A stretch of 64,000 nucleotides of DNA from Phycisphaerales bacterium (lineage in GTDB: Bacteria; Planctomycetota; Phycisphaerae; Phycisphaerales; UBA1924), in assembly GCA_017642965.1 (NCBI GenBank), contig JAEPOJ010000021.1, forward strand, positions 1 through 64,000. Direction: 5' to 3'. The position numbers were made by a program, and so were the translations under genes. Of the stretch, positions 53,180 through 60,620 are shown in pieces (position 1 is the first letter of the stretch; every line of letters begins with the position of its first letter). The notes below the pieces were generated by a model. That model was not told where the DNA came from. It ran no database searches and saw nothing but the letters and a program-made list of their open reading frames with translations.

Positions 53180-55401
53180 CCGCACTACCGATCCATCGCG
53201 AGCAAACCACCGATCAGGAATGGATCCCGATCGATGACTGCGCCGAGCTGCTCGGCAAGTCCGAGGGCAACCTGCGTCGAGTCTGTGACAAACAGCTCGC
53301 GCCCAAGGGGCAGGCCAAGAAGGTGCTCTGCGGTGGCACCTACAAGTGGCACATCCATACCAGCTACTCGCCGCGCCTGCGCCGATGCAGTGTCGAGGCC
53401 GATGCCGAGGGCAGGTCAAAGCTCCGTGAGCTCATGGAGACGATGCCAGCTGACAAGATCGAGCAGGCACAGATCGATGCCCAGATCGTGATCGCGTTCC
53501 GCCAGTTCCGGGCCAAGAACCCCACGAGCCGGATTCCGGCATTCCAGGCAGCGATGAAAGAGAAGTACGGTCGCTGCCCAGGCAAGACCCGCCTCTACGA
53601 CATGGACAAGAACTCGCCCGCGTCTGACGATATCGAAGGCATCGTCTACGAGGTGATCGATCGACGCGGCCGCAAGAAGGGGGACATCCAGACCTGCTCG
53701 GAAGCCGCATGGCAGTTCTTCTGCGCTCTCTACCTCCACCCCAATCAACGCTCGCTCGCCAAGTGCTGGAGGCACACCAAGGAGCACGCCAAGCAGGAGC
53801 GATGGGCGTGGCCTTCAGAGCGTCGCGTCTACCAACTCGTCCAGGAGCGGATCGACCCTTCCATCCTTTGCCTCAAGCGTGAGGGGCACGACGCCTGGAA
53901 CCGCAAGTTCCTTGCCCCCATGGAGCAGGATCCCAATGCCTGGGAAGTGGGCCAGTGCTGGGAGTCAGACCACTCCGTCTTTGACTTCCACATCCGCGTG
54001 ATCAAGGGCGGTAAGTGGACCCGCACCCGACCGCAGCTCACATCGTGGATGGATCGACGCACCCGGCTCATCACCGGCTACCACGTGAGCGAGCAGGGCA
54101 ACCAGTTCACCATCCGCGCCGCGCTGCTCAACGCGCTCAAGAACCCGGAGATCTCCTCGCCCGAGATCGTCTGGCTCGACAACGGTAAGGACTTCATGGC
54201 GCAGTCGATCGGCGGGCTCACCAAGAAGCAGCGACGGGCGATCCCCAAGGACGAACGCGAGGAGTACGAACGCTCATCCACCGGACTCCTCGCGATGCTC
54301 GATATCACCCCGCACTTCGCTGCCCCGTACAACCACGACGGCAAGGCACGCATCGAGCGATTCCACGGGACGATGCACGGCGAGTTCGACAAGGACTTCA
54401 CAAGCTACTGCGGCAACAAGCCGGGCATGCTCGACAAGCTCGCGCACCAGGCGACGCAGGGTGACGTGATGAACCTCCCCACTCTCGAGGAAGTCCGCGA
54501 GCTGTTCGACGGGTTCATCGCCTGGTACAACACCCGGAGCGAGCACCGCATCGACGATCTCAAGGATCCCGACACCCTCGAACGCTTGAGCCCGATACAG
54601 TTCTACGACCGTCACCTCCCCACCAAGCGGGTGGTGAGCCGCGATGCGCTCAAGTACCTCGAGCCCGTCTGGTCGCGCCCGCTGAAGGTGCAGAAGAACG
54701 GGATCGCCGTCGCAATCGGGGGCGGCACCGTACGCTTTGGCGATACCGAGGTGGCCCTTGAGCCCTTCGTTGGATCCGACCGGCGCGTGTACGTGAGCTG
54801 GGATCCGGACGACACCACCCAGGTCACTGTCTGGGACGAGGACTTCAAGTTCGTCTGCAACGCGATGGAGAACAAGCGCTATGGCGGGCTCGCGAGCGAT
54901 CGCGTCACGGTCCAGGACCGTCGGGCAGGCTTCGGCGAACGCCGCGCCCAGAAACGCCGCGTGAAGCAGCGCGCCGACCTCATCACCCTCACGCTCGACA
55001 ACGCCGAGCTCGCCTCCCGCGAGACACGCAAGCGCGAAGTCGCCGAAACGCAGGCCCGCCTCGAGGCCGAGCGTCGTGACCGTGATCCCAACGACACACC
55101 GCCGCTCCGCCTCGTGCGTACGCGGCTCGACGATGCGCCCGACGACATCGAGGAGAACAAGCACCGCAAGGCTGCGGGAGCGGAGCACTACGAGGATCCG
55201 GACGACTGCGGATCCATCATCGACGCAGCGCGGGATCTTCACCTAGGCGAGGAGTCCGACTTCAGCTCGACGTCGCTGATCAGCTCAGATCTCGATATCG
55301 AGCACGACGAGTTCGCGGGCGGGAGCTTGTGTGACCACGACGAGCTCGACTTTGAAACCGAGGCGATCGAGAGCGATCTCCGCATCATGGATCACCTCTG
55401 A
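53176..55401 (+). CDS. MuA-type DDE transposase
   Basis: A 741-aa transposase. An N-terminal winged HTH (PIDDCAELLGKSEGNLRRVC) corresponds to the MuA DNA-binding part, then further helical DNA-binding domains. The RNase H-like core holds the catalytic triad D265 (CWESDHSVFDF), D335 (VWLDNGKDF) and E394 (GKARIERFHGTMHG), almost the same positions as in MuA (269, 336, 392). The Mu-type beta-barrel follows (VAIGGGTVRFGDTEVALEPF). The basic segment RRAQKRRVKQR near residue 595 and an acidic C-terminal tail of about 100 residues complete it. The tail probably contacts the ATPase encoded next (TGATG overlap). All catalytic residues are present. Confidence 0.93.
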   Translation: MTALPIHREQTTDQEWIPIDDCAELLGKSEGNLRRVCDKQLAPKGQAKKVLCGGTYKWHIHTSYSPRLRRCSVEADAEGRSKLRELMETMPADKIEQAQIDAQIVIAFRQFRAKNPTSRIPAFQAAMKEKYGRCPGKTRLYDMDKNSPASDDIEGIVYEVIDRRGRKKGDIQTCSEAAWQFFCALYLHPNQRSLAKCWRHTKEHAKQERWAWPSERRVYQLVQERIDPSILCLKREGHDAWNRKFLAPMEQDPNAWEVGQCWESDHSVFDFHIRVIKGGKWTRTRPQLTSWMDRRTRLITGYHVSEQGNQFTIRAALLNALKNPEISSPEIVWLDNGKDFMAQSIGGLTKKQRRAIPKDEREEYERSSTGLLAMLDITPHFAAPYNHDGKARIERFHGTMHGEFDKDFTSYCGNKPGMLDKLAHQATQGDVMNLPTLEEVRELFDGFIAWYNTRSEHRIDDLKDPDTLERLSPIQFYDRHLPTKRVVSRDALKYLEPVWSRPLKVQKNGIAVAIGGGTVRFGDTEVALEPFVGSDRRVYVSWDPDDTTQVTVWDEDFKFVCNAMENKRYGGLASDRVTVQDRRAGFGERRAQKRRVKQRADLITLTLDNAELASRETRKREVAETQARLEAERRDRDPNDTPPLRLVRTRLDDAPDDIEENKHRKAAGAEHYEDPDDCGSIIDAARDLHLGEESDFSSTSLISSDLDIEHDEFAGGSLCDHDELDFETEAIESDLRIMDHL

Positions 55402-56498
55402 TGGGTGGTGATCGCGACAACCCGAGAGACAAGAGTCTCGTCAATCAGGCCGCGAAGGAGTCGCGGGCTATGGAGGCAAGGATGCTGCCAACCTCTGGAG
55501 AGCTGACGCAAGAGCAGCTCGACTACGTGCGGAAGCGCGTAGACGAACGATGCGATGAGCAGTCGCTCAACTACGAGCAGATCGACAAGAAGGTCGGCGT
55601 CTCACGCAAGGCCGTCAGGCGGTTCATGGAGGACCGCTACGAGCACAACGACACAATCATCGCCCGCAAGCTCGATCGCTGGCTCCGGGGCTCCGAGGGC
55701 GGCGTGGGCGAGATGCCAGGGCAGTACGTCTCCACTGACGTCGCTGAGAAGATGATCGGCGTGATCAAGCAGATCTACCGCCGCAAGTCGATGGGGGCGA
55801 TCGTCGGCCCATCCGGGACCAGCAAGACCACTGTGCTCAAGGCACTCGAAGTGTTGATCCCCAACGCGGTACACATAGAGTTCACGCACGCGGACGGCTC
55901 ACCCTCCACCGTGCTGCGCCGCCTCTCCGCCGAGCTGGGGCTCAACGATCGCTACACCACCTACCGCATGATGCAGAACTTGATGAAACTGCTCAAGGAC
56001 AGCGATCGCCTCATCATGCTCGACGAGGTCCACTACCTGGGCAAGAAGGCGATGAACATCCTTCGCGACATCCATAAGCAAACGGGCTGCCCGATCGTGC
56101 TCGTGGGCACCCAGGACCTCCTTGAAACAATCGACGACTTCGATCAGTTCCACGGGCAGATGAAGTCGCTTGTATCCATGACCTACAACATCACCGCCGA
56201 GTGCATGGCCACCGGCGAGCCGCTCTACAGCGTGGACGACATCAAGAAGTACGCGGCCGAGATGAAGATCAAGATCGATCTCTCCGGCGCGGATTTCGTC
56301 GCGTCGCTCGCGAGCACGCTCGGCTGGGGCGGGCTCCGCAGCGCCGCGTACCTGCTCCTCAACGCGAACATGCTCGCCAAGGACAAGACGGTCACCCTCA
56401 AGCACCTGAACTCTGCCCTGCGTGAGATGGAAGGCTACGACGGCTTCCAGCGGACCAAGCAGAAGCAGACCCAGAGCAGGAAGGCAGCGGTCGCATGA
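55401..56498 (+). CDS. MuB-type AAA+ target-selection ATPase
   Basis: A 365-aa protein. An N-terminal HTH (NYEQIDKKVGVSRKAVRRFM), as in MuB, precedes an AAA+ domain with Walker A GPSGTSKTT, Walker B RLIMLDEVHYLG, a sensor motif CPIVLVGTQDLLETI and a C-terminal helical domain (SLASTLGWGGLRSAAYLLLN). In Mu-like phages this ATPase coats target DNA, activates the transposase and gives target immunity. It is translationally coupled to both neighbours. Confidence 0.9.
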   Translation: MGGDRDNPRDKSLVNQAAKESRAMEARMLPTSGELTQEQLDYVRKRVDERCDEQSLNYEQIDKKVGVSRKAVRRFMEDRYEHNDTIIARKLDRWLRGSEGGVGEMPGQYVSTDVAEKMIGVIKQIYRRKSMGAIVGPSGTSKTTVLKALEVLIPNAVHIEFTHADGSPSTVLRRLSAELGLNDRYTTYRMMQNLMKLLKDSDRLIMLDEVHYLGKKAMNILRDIHKQTGCPIVLVGTQDLLETIDDFDQFHGQMKSLVSMTYNITAECMATGEPLYSVDDIKKYAAEMKIKIDLSGADFVASLASTLGWGGLRSAAYLLLNANMLAKDKTVTLKHLNSALREMEGYDGFQRTKQKQTQSRKAAVA

Positions 56499-57070
56499 GC
56501 TGGACAGAGAAGCAACAGAAGCTGGTGATCGTCGCGACGCGGCTCGCGGGCTGGAACATCCTACAACGCTACATGGTGATGAAGCACTGCGGCTGCCCGA
56601 TCGATCGCGAGACCGGTCACCCATCGACCAAGCACGAGCGGAACACGAACCAGCAGTTCGCGATGTTCATGAGCTACGCCGAGCCGGTCGCCCGCGATCG
56701 CGGCAAGCCCCTGCACCCACCCCGCGGCCACGCGTCCTGGGAAGCCGTTGTCCGCGACGACGCGCACCGCCTGCGTGAGCGCGCCCATCGGATCATGCTT
56801 GAGGCGATCGAACGGGTGCCGAGCAAGTACGACGGTGGCATGGAGCAGTACGTGGTCCGCCACGTGTACAAGTGCGATCAGTCGGAGAGCGGTGCCGGGT
56901 TCCTGGAGTACGAGCCCGAGAACTTCTCGCAGTGTGATGCGCCGACGCTGGTCCGCTGCATCGAGTGCATGCGGGCGTTTGTCGGCCGCGAGTTTGAATC
57001 ACGCGGGATCAAGCCGCAGTCGTTCGAAATCCCCAGGAAGGCAAGGGAGCGGGCGAGGCGAGCGAGTTAA
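56495..57070 (+). CDS. Early-operon protein, unknown (GemA-like position)
   Basis: A 191-aa helical protein overlapping the ATPase gene by ATGA. It starts WTEKQQKLVIVATRLAGWNI, similar in feel to the first helix of GemA/gp16-type proteins, but the rest does not match. It contains Cys residues spread along the sequence (KHCGCP, YKCDQ, SQCDAP, IECM), which might bind zinc, and a basic C-terminal helix (RKARERARRAS). Role unknown; the position suggests replication or regulation. Confidence 0.6.
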   Translation: MSWTEKQQKLVIVATRLAGWNILQRYMVMKHCGCPIDRETGHPSTKHERNTNQQFAMFMSYAEPVARDRGKPLHPPRGHASWEAVVRDDAHRLRERAHRIMLEAIERVPSKYDGGMEQYVVRHVYKCDQSESGAGFLEYEPENFSQCDAPTLVRCIECMRAFVGREFESRGIKPQSFEIPRKARERARRAS

Positions 57071-57110
57071 GCAACCGAGTAACCAACCGCCCGAGTGCAT
57101 GGAGGCACGG

Positions 57111-57623
57111 ATGGCACCCATCGAAGATGACTACGACCAAATGAGCTTCGCTGACTTGGACCACCTGCCCAAGCCGGGCCGTCGCGTACACGACCTGGGG
57201 ATCCGTGTGATTGAGTCCACGTCGTCACCCAACACACCCTCGCCCGAACGCAACCGCAAGGTGCTCAAGCTGCGCTGGCTGCTTTGGACGTACGTGCGCA
57301 TCCATGAGGTTGGCCACGAGTTCCAAGCGATCGACTTCTCTCACTGGGCAGCTGCTCAGCCGCAGTATGACGACGACATCGATCTGCGCAGCTCGGGCGG
57401 GATGTTTCGGACGATGGTCAATGCGGGCGTCCTGGCGCAGATCGGCTTCAGGAACAACGGCGGCAACAAGGACACCGGCTACCACGGCACACCACGTGCC
57501 GTGTACCGCACCGCGCACCTGGACTACTCGCTGCTCGGCTGGCCCGAGGACCTCTCAGGCATCGAGCAGGACGGCGTATGGACCGACGACGTCCCACCTA
57601 GGAGAAAGGGGGACGCAGCATGA
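57111..57623 (+). CDS. Early-operon protein, unknown
   Basis: A 170-aa protein whose ATG at 57111 has GGAGG 5 nt upstream. A winged-helix-like central domain is suggested by KLRWLLWTYVRIHEVGHEFQ, FSHWAAAQPQYDDDIDLRSS and GMFRTMVNAGVLAQIGFRNN. The N- and C-termini are disordered and charged. Last gene of the early operon: its stop lies 2 nt from the stop of the convergent cargo gene. It may be a transcription activator of the late promoter (Mor/C position), but no Mor signature was recognised. Confidence 0.6.
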   Translation: MAPIEDDYDQMSFADLDHLPKPGRRVHDLGIRVIESTSSPNTPSPERNRKVLKLRWLLWTYVRIHEVGHEFQAIDFSHWAAAQPQYDDDIDLRSSGGMFRTMVNAGVLAQIGFRNNGGNKDTGYHGTPRAVYRTAHLDYSLLGWPEDLSGIEQDGVWTDDVPPRRKGDAA

Positions 57624-57625
57624 GA

Positions 57626-57949
57626 CTACTGAATTTCATATGCGTGAATGAAACAAAGTGCTCCCCTTCCGGACGGAAAACTGATCTCTACTACTGCACC
57701 TCGTGGAACAAATATGCCGCCAACCTGAGAATGTGGATTCGAGTAAGCAAGCTGGTGATTGCCCGCCGGCAACTGAAAACTCGTTTCTCCATGAATCCGA
57801 ACATTGACGAACTCTGTGTTGGATATATACAAGATTACTGCGTCATGCGTTTTACTTACAGGACGAGAAGTATTGGGATCCCAATTGCCTGTGATCGTCT
57901 TTATGGGCGTGCCGGGGTTCAGTGTTTCACTCGAGTTTTGTGCTGCCAT
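57626..57949 (-). CDS. Small beta-type protein, unknown
   Basis: A 107-aa protein called because of an excellent ribosome-binding site (AAGGAG, 5 nt before ATG 57949) in low-GC surroundings. Its sequence alternates short strands (AVILYISNTEFVNVRIHGET, FQLPAGNHQLAYSNPHSQVG, VPRGAVVEISFPSGRGALCF), giving a compact beta domain with PEGA-like features. No signal peptide. It is the first cargo gene, oriented against the early operon. Function unknown. Confidence 0.6.
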   Translation of the reverse strand: MAAQNSSETLNPGTPIKTITGNWDPNTSRPVSKTHDAVILYISNTEFVNVRIHGETSFQLPAGNHQLAYSNPHSQVGGIFVPRGAVVEISFPSGRGALCFIHAYEIQ

Positions 57950-58108
57950 GTTGTCTCCTTAGGTGTACGAGGACTTGACTGTACTTCTTTGTGTCACACA
58001 GCCAAAGGTTTCAGAAAACTGGCATCAAATCTTACACCGCGTTCAATTCCCATCAAATTAGGGGGGAGGCAAGAAAGTCAACAACGAGCGCCGAGTGTGG
58101 GCAGGATG

Positions 58109-58337
58109 AAAAAAAGGCACCGGCCTCGGTGACTTTTGGGGCGAGGCCGGCACCAGTGGAGCGCAGCCAGCAGAAGCCGAGCTGCACTTTGTTTTCAAAG
58201 GGAGTTTCGAAGATACCACAAAGCACGATCGGAGCCAGTGGGCTTCGGATGAAAATAGAAAGAATCTCACCACGCAAGGAGGCGTGGCTGAGACTCAAAA
58301 AAGGAGTGGGGCCGGGCGCGGGAACGCCCGGCACCCC
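58109..58337 (-). ncRNA. Structured intergenic region with two terminator-like hairpins
   Basis: The 473 nt between the beta-type gene and the methyltransferase carry no convincing gene. On the minus strand, GGTGCCGGCCTCG / CGAGGCCGGTGCC followed by seven T (58109-58154) and a GC-rich hairpin followed by six T (58297-58337) look like intrinsic terminators. Between them lies a third hairpin, CTCACCACGC / GCGTGG(C)TGAG, with AAGGAG in its loop (58266-58292). No protein gene upstream on that strand needs them. A short minus-strand RNA of about 150 nt ending at 58109 is the simplest reading; a leader of the plus-strand methyltransferase is the alternative. Confidence 0.42.
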
Positions 58338-58422
58338 TGACGACGGCCAGCCTAGAAGCAAAAACCGTCGCCAACCGAGGATATGAGCATGGAAGCGAAG
58401 TATCTCAATGAAGAAGGAATCA

Positions 58423-59100
58423 ATGCAGCGTCTCGTCAAGGGGGACGCGATGGTCAAACTGCGCTCGGTGAAGACCGAGAGCGCTCAGCTGGTCCTGACG
58501 GACCCACCGTACGGGATCGGGTACACGTCCAGAACCGGTGTCAGGATCAAAAACGACGAGCACCCGTTCATCTGGTGGATGCACGACGCATTCCGGATCT
58601 GCAAGCCGGGCGGGGGCATCCTCTGCTTCACCAGATGGGATATTCAGGACAGCTTCAAGCTCGCCCTGGAGTCCGCGGGCTTCAAGATCCGCTCACAGAT
58701 CGTCTGGGACAAAGGGGGAGGCGGCAAGGGCGACCTTCGGGCTCAGTTCAGTCCGCGTCACGAGCTGATCTGGTGGGCGACAAAGGGGCGGTTCGCGTTC
58801 CCAGACAAGCGACCAATGAGCGTGTTCCCGATCGCCAAGCCATCAAACCACAAACGCACACACCCGACCGAGAAGCCCGTCGAGCTGCTCTGCCAACTGA
58901 TCAACGCGACCACCCGGTCAGGCGACCTAGTCGTCGATCCGTTCTCTGGTACTGGCTCCTGCGGTGTGGCATCGACGCTCTGCGGAAGGCGGTTCTTCGG
59001 AGTCGAGCTCAACGCCAAGTACGCGATGATCGCTCGCCGACGCATCGCGTCAGCCCGAGGAAACACGTACGACGGCTCGCGCAAGTCAACGGAGTTCTGA
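58423..59100 (+). CDS. DNA methyltransferase, beta class (N4-C or N6-A)
   Basis: A 225-aa SAM-dependent amino-methyltransferase. The target motif IV DPPYGIGY comes near the N-terminus and the SAM motif I VVDPFSGTGSCGVA near the C-terminus, the order of the beta class. A motif X-like helix (HPTEKPVELLCQLINATTRS) lies between them. Start ATG 58423 has AAGGA upstream and gives MQRLVKGDAM, the usual opening (G-D-x-M) of such enzymes. There is no partner endonuclease, so it is an orphan, probably protecting phage DNA or modifying host sites. The target-recognition region (about residues 90-125) is short. Confidence 0.85.
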   Translation: MQRLVKGDAMVKLRSVKTESAQLVLTDPPYGIGYTSRTGVRIKNDEHPFIWWMHDAFRICKPGGGILCFTRWDIQDSFKLALESAGFKIRSQIVWDKGGGGKGDLRAQFSPRHELIWWATKGRFAFPDKRPMSVFPIAKPSNHKRTHPTEKPVELLCQLINATTRSGDLVVDPFSGTGSCGVASTLCGRRFFGVELNAKYAMIARRRIASARGNTYDGSRKSTEF

Positions 59101-59109
59101 GTGCGCATG

Positions 59110-59136
59110 AAAAAACCCGCGACTCGCAGGCGCGGG
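59110..59136 (-). terminator. Terminator of the cargo sigma-kinase operon
   Basis: On the minus strand CCCGCG / CGCGGG with a 9-nt loop followed by six T, 8 nt after the last cargo gene's stop. Confidence 0.8.
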
Positions 59137-59144
59137 CATTGGTG

Positions 59145-59426
59145 TCAAATCGAGAGATTGTTGATGAATCTTCGGAATCGAGAATGCTTGATTCTCAAGA
59201 GCTCATCTTGCTTCTCCTTGCGGAGTTGCTCGATGCGGCCAGTCGTTCGAGAGATCGAATCCTCGATCAACTGCTGCGCCTCACGCTTCTGAACTTCAGT
59301 CAGTTCTGCCTTGATCTTCGCTGCCTTCTTGTGACCCATTCGAAACGTCGCTTTCCGTTTCACGCCCAGCTTCATCTCGGTTACCACCGCTGGTGGGCGA
59401 TTCACTCGCTTGTCTTTCGGGTTCAT
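59145..59426 (-). CDS. Small basic coiled-coil protein, last gene of the cargo operon
   Basis: A 93-aa, strongly basic protein. The ATG at 59426 follows GAGAGGG by a few nt. A basic N-terminal part (MNPKDKRVNRPPAVVTEMKL, KRKATFRMGHKKAAKIKAEL) is followed by a coiled coil (EVQKREAQQLIEDSISRTTG, RIEQLRKEKQDELLRIKHSR). Its first 131 nt overlap the end of the upstream membrane-protein gene in another frame. The downstream terminator supports its being the real end of the operon. It could bind nucleic acid or the membrane proteins' tails. Confidence 0.6.
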   Translation of the reverse strand: MNPKDKRVNRPPAVVTEMKLGVKRKATFRMGHKKAAKIKAELTEVQKREAQQLIEDSISRTTGRIEQLRKEKQDELLRIKHSRFRRFINNLSI

Positions 59427-60042
59427 CATCGGCCCTCTCATCTACGCACTTTAATCGATTTGGGTTGTCGATTATTGCCTGTCTTGGTGAGAAAGTATCG
59501 GACATTGTCGCAAGAACCAAACACAGAAAGGTGGCTCCAAGCCAGAATGCCCCCATTTTCAGGTGCTCAGATACGGTTCGGTTGGCCTGCGCCAGTTCGT
59601 AAGTGGCCAGCCGTCGGAGCTGAGTTTTCAACATTAAAGCACTTTCAGGATGGATCTCTCCCTGATGCAGTGCTTTGACTTCATCGTTCGAAATGTCCGC
59701 GTACTCCGACGCACGCGTCTTGGTGTAGCCGCTCGCTTTGCGGATCGTGCCGCCTTTAAAGAGGTAGTGAACAGACGTTATCAAACAGATCACAGCGAAG
59801 AAGATGAACGTTTTCACAAATCCGATCGTGATGTCCGGCTTGACCTGAATGAATTTCGGGTCGGCGTAGAGCTCGATTTTAAACACGCCGAGTCCGACGA
59901 TCAGCGCGAGCAACGTGGTGTACATCTTGCGGCGATCACGAAGAGTCTCAGCGTACTCAACCTCATCATCCCAGCGAAGCTGACTGATTTCGTTGCAGAC
60001 CTTCGTCGCCAGATAGCTCCGATCCAGATTGTCATCATCCAT
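59296..60042 (-). CDS. Three-TM membrane protein (SLATT-like layout)
   Basis: A 248-aa protein from ATG 60042 (AAGGG upstream). Charged N-terminal helices (SQLRWDDEVEYAETLRDRRK) precede two TMs (MYTTLLALIVGLGVFKIELY, FVKTFIFFAVICLITSVHYL). A cytosolic helical region of about 65 residues, a third TM (MGAFWLGATFLCLVLATMSD) and an acidic, disordered C-terminal tail follow. The two close TMs after a charged helix resemble SLATT-type membrane effectors found in conflict systems, but no certain match was recognised. Part of the cargo operon between the one-TM protein and the small basic protein. Confidence 0.66.
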   Translation of the reverse strand: MDDDNLDRSYLATKVCNEISQLRWDDEVEYAETLRDRRKMYTTLLALIVGLGVFKIELYADPKFIQVKPDITIGFVKTFIFFAVICLITSVHYLFKGGTIRKASGYTKTRASEYADISNDEVKALHQGEIHPESALMLKTQLRRLATYELAQANRTVSEHLKMGAFWLGATFLCLVLATMSDTFSPRQAIIDNPNRLKCVDERADDEPERQASESPTSGGNRDEAGRETESDVSNGSQEGSEDQGRTD

Positions 60043-60053
60043 GCGTATGCCCT

Positions 60054-60620
60054 TCAGACTGACGGAAAACTCAGCTTTGAATCAGACGGATCCCAGCCGT
60101 CAATAGAATGTAGATACTTGGTTGCTCGCATGATTGAGCTGGCTGTGTCTACCCATTTCAAATTTGCTTCATCTGCTAGTTCGTTCGACAAAGGCACTTC
60201 CGCTTGGATACTGTCGGCGATCACGCCATGGAATGCCCGAAATTTGATATCTAGATCATTCATACACTCTTCCCACCCAGAGGTATCCAGTTGAACTCTA
60301 CAGAGCTTCAACTTTGCAATAGCCGTAGATGTCGCGATGAGATACGGCAGCCAATGCTGCCGTCTAGTTTTCTCACCGGTAGCATCGTATCGATTAACCA
60401 CCGCAATCATGTACTGCTGATGAACCTCGTACACGCTGCTGATCAACTCAGAGAAAGAGTTTCTTATCATGCTCATCCTCACATCGACTTGACGGCATCG
60501 ATACAAAAAATGAGCTATATAAAGCGTGAGGACACTACCGAGAAAAAGAGAGCCGATGGCAACAGAGATATTCAGCCAAAGACCGCTAGATCCAATCTGA
60601 GCATTACTGAGCATAATCAT
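60054..60620 (-). CDS. Single-TM protein with helical cytosolic domain
   Basis: A 188-aa protein whose ATG overlaps the kinase stop (ATGA). One N-terminal TM (SVAIGSLFLGSVLTLYIAHF) is followed by about 150 residues of predicted helices (QVDVRMSMIRNSFSELISSV, QHWLPYLIATSTAIAKLKLC, DLDIKFRAFHGVIADSIQAE). No family was recognised. Co-translation with the kinase suggests that the two products act together at the membrane, for example as substrate, anchor or sensor. Confidence 0.66.
   Translation of the reverse strand: MIMLSNAQIGSSGLWLNISVAIGSLFLGSVLTLYIAHFLYRCRQVDVRMSMIRNSFSELISSVYEVHQQYMIAVVNRYDATGEKTRRQHWLPYLIATSTAIAKLKLCRVQLDTSGWEECMNDLDIKFRAFHGVIADSIQAEVPLSNELADEANLKWVDTASSIMRATKYLHSIDGWDPSDSKLSFPSV

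Noticed and set aside
57620-58386. Open frames on the plus strand over 57620-58132 and 57991-58386
   Set aside because: No good ribosome-binding site and no protein-like composition. One is antisense to the better supported gene at 57626-57949, the other crosses two terminator-like hairpins.
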